DNA from: Syntrophomonadaceae bacterium
GTDB lineage: Bacteria; Bacillota; Dethiobacteria; SKNC01
Reading direction: 5' to 3'
Assembly (NCBI GenBank): GCA_003560915.1
Contig: PWJM01000169.1
Span: 1-39,435 of the forward strand
Length of the DNA: 39,435 nt
Position 1 is the first letter of the stretch. Each line of letters starts with the position of its first letter. Made by a program: the position numbers and the translations under genes. Below are positions 33,501-39,435 of this stretch, piece by piece. The notes under the pieces are model-generated. The model searched no databases. It worked only from the letters and a program-made list of their open reading frames with translations, and had not been told where the DNA came from.

Positions 33501-33759
33501 TATTCTTTCTCAAAGCCAGGATCTCCAAAAGACCTCAAATTGGACTGCGGATTGTTCTTAATGTATTCAAGAACAACCGGGGAATCGGCAACCACCGCAT
33601 CAACTCCACCGTTTACCAGTTCAGTAAGTGCGGTGAGAGTATCCTCGAACCTTAGTATTTCAACTTCAATCTTTTCATCTCCCCCTCCGCATCCTGCAAA
33701 AGATGCGGTCATCAACAGAACCACAATTAAAGTAAGGCTCTTTAACCAAAACTTTTCAT
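33465..33759 (-). pseudogene. Gutted amino-acid ABC transporter substrate-binding protein
   Basis: Three lesions are visible. After ATG (33759) an A seems lost from the ATGAAAAAG start, shifting the frame away from the lipoprotein signal LIVVLLMTASFAGCGGG. Directly after the lipobox about 100 residues of the first lobe are missing. The remaining frame reads LTALTELVNGGVDAVVADSP, then VVLEYIKNNP and EKEYYGIAMRQED, matching family 3 (glutamine/arginine-type) binding proteins. It then ends abruptly near 33465, where the truncated EamA gene begins on the other strand. Confidence 0.78.
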
Positions 33760-33941
33760 GCTTTTTATTACCCCCTCAGGTCTTATTTAAACAAGCAATA
33801 AAATTCTATATAATTGTGTTTATTCCCTTCTTTTTGCCTCAGAAAGATATTTTTACTCTTACTAAACTTATTAAGTCAGCCGTCATATATATTCTGGCCA
33901 ACATTAGTTGCAATTCCGTAAGTAATGCAAAGAAATGTGAA

Positions 33942-35471
33942 TTACCATAAACATTTATCCACAGGGCGGTACTGCAGGGCTTCTCCTACATGTTCCGGTT
34001 GAATCTTCTCACAACCTTCCAGATCAGCAATGGTCCGGGCCACTTTCACCAGGCGGTGATAAGCCCTGCCGCTTAGTTTAAAGGACTGGAAAGCATTTTT
34101 GAGAAGTTTTTGACTGATATTGTCCAGTGCACAATATTTTTTCAAATGAACTGCTTTCATCTGAGAATTATAATAAATGCCTATCTCCTTAAACCTCTTA
34201 TTTTGTATTTCCCGGGCCAGGGTTACCCTGTCCCGGATGTCTTCCGAGCTTTCCACGACACGGCTTTCGGTAAGTTCCTCGTAAGAGGGCCTGAAAACCT
34301 GGATATACAGGTCCATACGGTCCATCAAGGGGCCGGAAAGCTTTTTTTGGTACCGCTTTAGCTCCAGGTGAGAACATCTGCATTCCCGGTGAGGGTCGTT
34401 ATAATACCCACAGGGACAGGGATTCATGCTGGAAATAAAGGTGAAACGGGCTGGGTAAGTAAGGGTGGCATTCATCCGGGAGATAGTAACCTCACCCTCC
34501 TCAAGGGGCTGCCGTAACAACTCCAGGGCTTCCTTCCGAAACTCTGTAAGTTCGTCTAAGAACAGCACTCCGTGATGTGCCAGGCTCACCTCCCCCGGTT
34601 TGGGAAATCGCCCTCCTCCAATGAGCGCTGCATTGGAGATAGTATGATGAGGGCTTCTGAATGGCCTTCTTTTAATCAATAAGTTATCCTTGAGGTAACC
34701 GGAAATGCTGTAAATTCTGGTTACCTCAAGGCTTTCCTCAAAAGTCATCTCCGGCAAAATAGAAGGAAACCCTCTGGCCAGCATGGTCTTTCCCGATCCC
34801 GGGGGGCCTACCATGAATACATTGTGCCCACCGGCTGCAGCGATTTCCAAAGCCCGCTTGGCATGTTCCTGGCCCTTCACTTCAGCATAATCAAAAACTG
34901 ATTCCTCCGTATTTCCTTGTCCCCCCAAGGCCTCTTTAAATTCTACCCTCAGAGCAGCCCCATTATCTGTTAACAGGCCTACAACCTCCTGCAGAGTACC
35001 GGCGGCCAGCACTTCAATTTTTTTAACTAATACTGCCTCCTGGGAATTATCCCGAGGCACCAACAATCTATCCCTGGAATCTTCCAGGGCTCCCAGGGCT
35101 ATAGGAAGGACTCCCTTCACCGGTTTGACCCGTCCGTCCAGGGAAAGCTCCCCAATCACAATAAGGCCCTCTAGTTTAGCCTTCTCCATTTGTTCTGTGG
35201 CTGCCAAAATACCCAGGGCGATGGGAAGGTCAAAAAGCGGAGCTTCTTTTTTTACATCAGCCGGGGCCAGGTTAACGATGATTCTCCGGTTAGGAAATTC
35301 AAAGCCGCTGTTTTTTATGGCGGCCCTTACCCGCTCCCGGGATTCCTTTACGGTAGAATGAGCAAACCCTACCAATTCAAAAGCCGGAAGCCCTTTGGAG
35401 ATGTCCACTTCAACCTCAACTGGAAAACTGTCAATTCCCAATATAGTTCTGCTTTTTACTTTAGCCAGCAT
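33942..35471 (-). CDS. comM: ComM/YifB family Mg-chelatase-like AAA+ ATPase
   Basis: This 509-residue cytoplasmic protein belongs to the YifB/ComM family; ComM of Vibrio is a hexameric branch-migration helicase that helps integrate transforming DNA. The N-terminal Lon-protease-like fold, about residues 1-180, starts MLAKVKSRTILGID and contains IIVNLAPADVKK. The AAA+ core shows Walker A GPPGSGKTML near 217, Walker B VLFLDELTEF near 295, and SMNPCPCGYY with nearby cysteines (CRCS), as in the family. A C-terminal Mg-chelatase subdomain follows. The start overlaps the end of the SLOG gene by 11 bases, so the two are one transcript. Confidence 0.94.
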   Translation of the reverse strand: MLAKVKSRTILGIDSFPVEVEVDISKGLPAFELVGFAHSTVKESRERVRAAIKNSGFEFPNRRIIVNLAPADVKKEAPLFDLPIALGILAATEQMEKAKLEGLIVIGELSLDGRVKPVKGVLPIALGALEDSRDRLLVPRDNSQEAVLVKKIEVLAAGTLQEVVGLLTDNGAALRVEFKEALGGQGNTEESVFDYAEVKGQEHAKRALEIAAAGGHNVFMVGPPGSGKTMLARGFPSILPEMTFEESLEVTRIYSISGYLKDNLLIKRRPFRSPHHTISNAALIGGGRFPKPGEVSLAHHGVLFLDELTEFRKEALELLRQPLEEGEVTISRMNATLTYPARFTFISSMNPCPCGYYNDPHRECRCSHLELKRYQKKLSGPLMDRMDLYIQVFRPSYEELTESRVVESSEDIRDRVTLAREIQNKRFKEIGIYYNSQMKAVHLKKYCALDNISQKLLKNAFQSFKLSGRAYHRLVKVARTIADLEGCEKIQPEHVGEALQYRPVDKCLW

Positions 35472-35955
35472 CTCCGTTTCCCACCCGTCCCTCTCCAGCC
35501 AGGGATAAAATCATCTCCACCGCCTCTTCCGCCTGTTTCGCCAGCGGGATGATGTTTTCTCCCCGGGGATTTTTAATATCCCAGGTCTTCAACCCCACCA
35601 CCGGAACTCCTGCCTTTAACGCCAGGCCAATTTCCGAAAGGGTGCCGTACCCCCCGCAGACAGCGATGATTCCATGGGAAGACCGGGCAATGATTGCATT
35701 TCTGGCATCGTTCAGGCCCGTAACGATAGAATAGGTCAGGTAGGGGTTTTCCTCCCGCCTGTCAATACCCGGCAGAATGCCAATGGCCACTCCCCCCTCT
35801 TGGCTGACCCCCAGGGAGGCCGCCTCCATTACGCCCCCCCTGCCGCCGCACAAGAGCACCGCCCCTTTTTTTGCCACCTCCCGGCCCACTTCCTCAGCCA
35901 AACGATATACCTCCGGAGTGCAGTCCGCCGCTCCAATTACACCTATGTAGTACAA
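35461..35955 (-). CDS. SLOG superfamily protein (TIGR00725/LOG-like)
   Basis: This 164-residue Rossmann-type protein is related to lysine decarboxylase-like LOG proteins and the SLOG superfamily, which bind or cleave nucleotide-derived ligands. It starts YYIGVIGAADCTP, has LLCGGRGGVMEAA near residue 36, and has VCGGYGTLSEIGLAL near 100, the variant of the PGGxGTxxE motif. I chose the TTG at 35955 because a perfect AAGGAGG lies seven bases upstream, although the frame is open for 12 more codons. It overlaps comM by 11 bases. A DprA-like partnership with ComM is only a thought from context. Confidence 0.83.
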   Translation of the reverse strand: MYYIGVIGAADCTPEVYRLAEEVGREVAKKGAVLLCGGRGGVMEAASLGVSQEGGVAIGILPGIDRREENPYLTYSIVTGLNDARNAIIARSSHGIIAVCGGYGTLSEIGLALKAGVPVVGLKTWDIKNPRGENIIPLAKQAEEAVEMILSLAGEGRVGNGDAG

Positions 35956-36025
35956 GGTTTTACCTCCTTCACAAAATAATGTCCTCGGCATATTTCCTGA
36001 TTATGGTTATTATGTATATATATTC

Positions 36026-36054
36026 ATTATACCACACGTATGTTCGATATGCAA
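36026..36054 (-). promoter_or_regulatory. Promoter of the SLOG-comM operon with LexA/DinR-like spacer
   Basis: On the minus strand TTGCAT (36054-36049) and TATAAT (36031-36026) are spaced by 17 bases, placing the start near 36019, about 64 bases before the TTG codon at 35955. The spacer contains CGAACATACGTGTG (36046-36033), which matches the Gram-positive LexA/DinR box CGAAC-N4-GTTCG at 12 of 14 positions. Confidence 0.6.
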
Positions 36055-36092
36055 TAAAGGCCAAAATATTTCTATAAGCATTTTGTAAAGTG

Positions 36093-36117
36093 GTGATATT
36101 AAATTAATCAATATCAC
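36093..36117. promoter_or_regulatory. AT-rich inverted repeat, possible operator
   Basis: GTGATATT and AATATCAC are perfect 8-base inverted arms around a nine-base centre. It lies between the SLOG-comM promoter and a terminator-like hairpin. The ligand or regulator is unknown, and it could also be a remnant of the decayed neighbourhood. Confidence 0.4.
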
Positions 36118-36136
36118 TATAAGCGGAGAAATAATT

Positions 36137-36173
36137 AACCGCAGCAAAGCTCTAAAGCCCCTGCGGTTTTTTT
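36137..36173 (+). terminator. Terminator-like hairpin, best on the plus strand
   Basis: AACCGCAG pairs with CTGCGGTT across a 16-base loop, followed on the plus strand by a run of T residues (36167-36173). No annotated plus-strand gene ends here. On the minus strand the following sequence is only weakly T-rich, though it may once have ended the decayed activase-like gene. Confidence 0.55.
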
Positions 36174-36179
36174 CTGGAA

Positions 36180-36734
36180 TATTTTTAATACTAACTTTTT
36201 CCATGGCCCTGGTGGCTTCTCCCCGCTTTAATTCCCGTGGCCTTACCCGATGTGCCCCTAACTCTATATCATCCAGGGCTTTTAACTTTTCCCAGTTCGT
36301 TTTTAAATGGTGCCAGACAGTTCTCCAGGAAACACTGCCCTTCAAGCGTTTCACTTTTTTTATAAAGTCAAGGGGGGTTTTTAAGGGCGGCCAGAAAAAA
36401 ATCATCTCCGGGTCATATCCCAGGTCCCGAAGAATACGGACATGTAATTCCCCATAATATCCCGCTCTGCAGGGGCCCTTTTCTCCGCCGCTTACAATCA
36501 TATCCACTCCTCTAGGGAGTGTTTCCAGGTAATTGCCCAACACTATTTTAAAAGGTATACAGGCAAACTACCCTTTCATTGTATAAAAAATGCAGACAGG
36601 CCCAGGTGACCTGATTGCTGTAATACCAGAACAGGTCCACCGGTAAACGGCGCTTTGCCCGTTTTAGATTACAGGGGATAATATGTATAAAAATATAAAG
36701 TCCTGGCAATGCCAATTTTGGTTACTTCCGACAT
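36180..36734 (-). pseudogene. Decayed CoA-dehydratase activase-like (DUF2229) gene
   Basis: The ATG at 36734 has AAGGTGAT four bases upstream and begins MSEVTKIGIARTLYFYTYYP, the typical start of DUF2229/activase-related proteins. A stop follows at once. In another frame an LPVDLFWYYSNQV-like piece may be the remnant of a conserved LPVKLYFGHV segment. A third open stretch from 36543 reads LGNYLETLPRGVDMIVSGG, then CRAGYYGELHVRILRDLGYD and RPRELKRGEATRAME, matching the middle of the family. The C-terminal part is lost; beyond about 36180 the open frame shows no family similarity and runs through the hairpin into the next promoter. Confidence 0.72.
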
Positions 36735-37000
36735 ACCAATCACCTTCTATATATAACCATTTACTGACCTGAAAACTTTTTTTAACTAATTTTCTATAAG
36801 TAACTTTCAATGGGATTTTACCACAACTGGTAATATATTTATAGATATATCTTAAAAAATATTGTTTTAAGGGGTTATAAAAAATGATTATTCAGTTGTA
36901 GTTTTACAGAGCTTCAGCTGTTTTTTACCTGACCGGTAACGTATCCAAAATTTTGTATTCCCTATGTTGTATTATTAAAGTTAACTGTTTATGAAAGAAA
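36735..37000. other. Non-coding gap between the decayed activase gene and clpB
   Basis: This AT-rich stretch holds no open frame with a ribosome site on either strand, no tRNA and no convincing promoter. It probably contains the regulatory remains of the decayed gene at 36180-36734. The clpB terminator lies at its right end. Confidence 0.5.
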
Positions 37001-37021
37001 AAAACTACCAGAGGTAGTTTT
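37001..37021 (-). terminator. Terminator of clpB
   Basis: AAAACTACC and GGTAGTTTT form a perfect stem around a three-base loop, followed on the minus strand by TTTCTTTC. It begins 26 bases after the clpB stop codon. Confidence 0.85.
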
Positions 37022-37047
37022 AAATAAATTTTTTTGCTTTTTAACAT

Positions 37048-39435
37048 TTAATTTACCTTTAATGTAAGTTCTTTTTCTGCCCGGTCTACCTGAATACGGC
37101 TTCCCTCCCCGAAATCTCCCCTCAAGATGCTCTTGGCTAAAGGATTTTCCAGCTCTTTTTGTATCGCCCGCTTTAGAGGCCTTGCTCCGTAAAGGGGGTC
37201 ATAACCGGCATCCGCCAAATATTTCTTTGCACCGGCTGTCAGTTTAATTTCAATGTTTTGGTCCCTCAACCTTCGGGCCAACCGCTCCAGCTGGATGTCC
37301 ACAATCTGTACCAGATGGTCCCGATTTAAGGGGTGAAATACTACTATATCGTCTACCCGGTTCAGGAATTCAGGCCGGAAAAAGGTTCTAAGTTTTTGAA
37401 TCACCTTCTCCTTAGCATGTTCAAAGGACTCTTCTCCTTTACCCACTTCTTCCATGATAATTTCACTTCCCAGGTTGCTGGTCATAATAATAACCGTGTT
37501 TCTGAAGTCCACCGTCCTGCCCTGGGAGTCAGTAAGCCGTCCTTCGTCCAAGATCTGCAGCAGCACGTTAAACACATCGCTGTGAGCTTTCTCAATTTCA
37601 TCAAATAGAATCACCGAAAAAGGACGGCGGCGAATGGCGTTAGTCAACTGCCCTCCTTCTTCATACCCCACATATCCCGGAGGCGCTCCGGTCAACCTGG
37701 CCACCGAGTGCTTCTCCATATATTCGGACATATCCATTCTTATCATGGCGCTTTCATCATCAAATAAAAGATGAGCCAGGGAACGGGCCAGTTCTGTCTT
37801 ACCAACCCCGGTAGGCCCCAGAAAGATGAAAGAACCGATGGGCCGTTCGGGATCCTTGATTCCTGAGCGGGCCCTGATTACTGCATCGCTGACCAGTTGG
37901 ACCGCCTCCTCCTGGCCCACCACCCTTTGATGCAGCCGTTCCCCCAAATTTAAGAGTTTCTGCCGCTCCCCTTCCATCAGCTTGCTAATGGGGATTTTAG
38001 TCCACCGGGAAAACACCAGGGCAATATCTTCCTCGTCTACTTCTTCTTTTAAAAGCCGGGATTCTCCAGAATGTTTTTCAGCAATTTTATTTTCCGCCTC
38101 TGCCAGCTGACTTTCCAATTGAGCCAGGCGGCCGTATTTTAACTCCGCCAGGCGGTTTAAATCATAGGTCCTTTCCGCCTGTTCTATTTCCATTTTGGTC
38201 TCCTCAATCTGCTCCTTCAGTTCCCTGAGCCGGGTGATATAGCTTTTCTCTACCTCCCAACGGGCCCGGAGGTGATCCGCTTCTTCCTTCAGCCTTTGAA
38301 GCTCCTCATCAATTTTCCTCAGCCTTTCCCGGGAGGCATCATCCACTTCTTTTTTCAAGGCTTCCTTCTCTATCTCCAACTGTAGGACTCTTCGGGAAAC
38401 CTCGTCCAAATCCGAAGGCATGCTGTCAATTTCCGCCCGGATTAAAGCTGCCGCCTCATCCACCAGGTCTATGGCTTTATCAGGGAGAAAACGATCGGTG
38501 ATATAACGATTGCTCAAAGCCGCCGCAGAGACCAGGGCAGAGTCCTTAATCCTTACTCCGTGGTGCACTTCATACCTTTCCTTCAAGCCCCGCAGGATAG
38601 AAATAGTATCGGAAAGGCTGGGCTCTCCCACCACTACCGGTTGAAAACGTCGTTCTAATGCAGCATCCTTTTCAATATGTTTCCGGTACTCACTGAGGGT
38701 GGTGGCCCCGATACAGTGCAGTTCACCCCGGGCCAGCATGGGCTTTAAGAGGTTGCTGGCATCCATAGCCCCCTCCGCAGCCCCGGCCCCCACAACGGTG
38801 TGCAGTTCGTCAATAAAAAGGATAATTTCTCCCTGGGACTCCTGAATCTCTTTAAGCACCGCCTTCAGCCTTTCCTCAAACTCACCTCTATACTTGGCAC
38901 CGGCAATCAAAGACCCCATATCCAAAGCAAATATCAGTTTGTTCTTCAGGCCTTCCGGCACATCGTTTCGGGCAATCCGCTGGGCAAGGCCTTCTACGAT
39001 GGCTGTTTTCCCTACTCCCGGCTCCCCAATCAGCACAGGGTTATTTTTGGTGCGCCGGGAAAGTACCTGAACAATCCTCCTGATTTCTTCATCCCGGCCA
39101 ATGACCGGGTCCAGTTTACCGGAGCGGGCGGATTCCGTGAGGTCCCTCCCATATCGTGTCAGGGCTTCAAAAGTCCCTTCAGGATCCTGGCTGGTAACCC
39201 TCTGATGTCCCCTTATTTTCTGCAGCACCTCCAAAACCTGGGTCCTTTCCAGTCCCTCCTGCCGCAAAATTTTGGCCGCATCACCGGCATCCATGGAAAG
39301 CAGCGCTAAAAATAGATGTTCCACACTGATATATTCATCTTTAAAAGCCTCTGCTTCGCTTTTGGCCTTTTCAATAATCCTGCCCACCTTGGGGCTCATA
39401 TATATTTGTTCCTGACCGGTTTTTGAATAAACCTG
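37048..39435 (-). CDS. clpB: ClpB disaggregase (5' end beyond the window)
   Basis: This ATP-dependent chaperone of the Hsp100 family extracts proteins from aggregates together with DnaK/DnaJ. The frame is open to the last base of the window. The residues before the internal ATG at 39399 ([12 protein letters not shown]) match the middle of the ClpB N-domain, so the start is outside. In order I see the second N-domain repeat ([12 protein letters not shown]), NBD1 with [13 protein letters not shown] and [12 protein letters not shown], a long charged coiled-coil M-domain, NBD2 with [15 protein letters not shown] and FDEIEKAH, and the closing [15 protein letters not shown]. No CIRCE or CtsR operator can be checked because the promoter is off-window. 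Confidence 0.96.
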   Translation of the reverse strand, partial: QVYSKTGQEQIYMSPKVGRIIEKAKSEAEAFKDEYISVEHLFLALLSMDAGDAAKILRQEGLERTQVLEVLQKIRGHQRVTSQDPEGTFEALTRYGRDLTESARSGKLDPVIGRDEEIRRIVQVLSRRTKNNPVLIGEPGVGKTAIVEGLAQRIARNDVPEGLKNKLIFALDMGSLIAGAKYRGEFEERLKAVLKEIQESQGEIILFIDELHTVVGAGAAEGAMDASNLLKPMLARGELHCIGATTLSEYRKHIEKDAALERRFQPVVVGEPSLSDTISILRGLKERYEVHHGVRIKDSALVSAAALSNRYITDRFLPDKAIDLVDEAAALIRAEIDSMPSDLDEVSRRVLQLEIEKEALKKEVDDASRERLRKIDEELQRLKEEADHLRARWEVEKSYITRLRELKEQIEETKMEIEQAERTYDLNRLAELKYGRLAQLESQLAEAENKIAEKHSGESRLLKEEVDEEDIALVFSRWTKIPISKLMEGERQKLLNLGERLHQRVVGQEEAVQLVSDAVIRARSGIKDPERPIGSFIFLGPTGVGKTELARSLAHLLFDDESAMIRMDMSEYMEKHSVARLTGAPPGYVGYEEGGQLTNAIRRRPFSVILFDEIEKAHSDVFNVLLQILDEGRLTDSQGRTVDFRNTVIIMTSNLGSEIIMEEVGKGEESFEHAKEKVIQKLRTFFRPEFLNRVDDIVVFHPLNRDHLVQIVDIQLERLARRLRDQNIEIKLTAGAKKYLADAGYDPLYGARPLKRAIQKELENPLAKSILRGDFGEGSRIQVDRAEKELTLKVN

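Noticed and set aside
33215-33655. Plus-strand open frame overlapping the EamA fragment
   Set aside because: It is out of frame with the EamA coding pattern and has no family features.
36010-36180. C-terminal part of the open frame that includes the activase fragment, as real protein
   Set aside because: It runs through a hairpin, an inverted repeat and the SLOG-comM promoter, and its hydrophobic residues do not match the family; it is chance open frame.

Overview
The window looks like chromosomal DNA from a low-to-moderate GC, anaerobic, probably spore-forming Firmicute of the class Clostridia. The reasons are a Spo0E-like protein, the redox repressor Rex, orphan HdrC/HdrB subunits, a split GlgC/GlgD glycogen pathway, the Clostridia/Bacilli-type MnmM methyltransferase, strong AGGAGG ribosome binding sites with several TTG/GTG starts, and a CCA-encoding tRNA cluster. 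I do not name a species. Most genes are on the minus strand.

Layout. 0.2-1.9 kb (+): a ZIP metal transporter, then a Met-rich membrane protein behind a consensus promoter with a CsoR-type (copper/metal sensor) operator just downstream of the predicted transcription start. 1.9-4.3 kb (-): a response regulator and sensor kinase. A TTGACA direct repeat with 11-bp period lies upstream and may be the regulator's own binding site. 4.3-7.1 kb (-): an M50/CBS site-2 protease, an MFS transporter and a small SPW-like membrane protein. 7.2-8.3 kb (-): a 56-aa Spo0E-like gene, then six tRNAs (Val, Asp, Phe, Gly, Cys, Leu in transcription order) with two tandem promoters and a terminator. 8.3-14.6 kb (-): Rex, a long-chain prenyl diphosphate synthase, HdrCB, malic enzyme, MnmM and a DUF421 protein. 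14.7-18.4 kb: a small membrane protein, a Na+/H+-type antiporter, a glutaredoxin-like protein, a cytidylate-kinase-like/PD-(D/E)XK-like fusion, and hpt.

18.4-18.9 kb holds the most unusual element. A REP-like inverted repeat is followed by a region with no convincing gene. On the minus strand this region has a near-consensus promoter (TTGACA-17-CATAAT) and about 313 nt of sequence whose ends form a 10-bp helix, with further internal helices and a possible pseudoknot. I read it as a structured non-coding RNA of a class I do not recognise.

19.0-26.1 kb (-): an RlmL-type methyltransferase and the glycogen operon glgB-glgC-glgD-glgA. 26.2-32.8 kb (-): a DUF362/ferredoxin protein, a 1202-aa MEDS-PAS5-histidine kinase-receiver hybrid, and a transglutaminase-CAP lipoprotein. 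33-36.7 kb is mixed with decayed genes: a truncated EamA transporter fused tail-to-tail with a gutted amino-acid-binding protein, and a broken CoA-dehydratase-activase-like gene. Another ABC transporter remnant lies at 27.6-27.9 kb. Among these sit an intact SLOG-family gene and comM, whose promoter spacer carries a LexA/DinR-like sequence. The window ends inside clpB, whose 5' end is off the right edge.

All functions are inferred from reading motifs; no database search or folding program was run.
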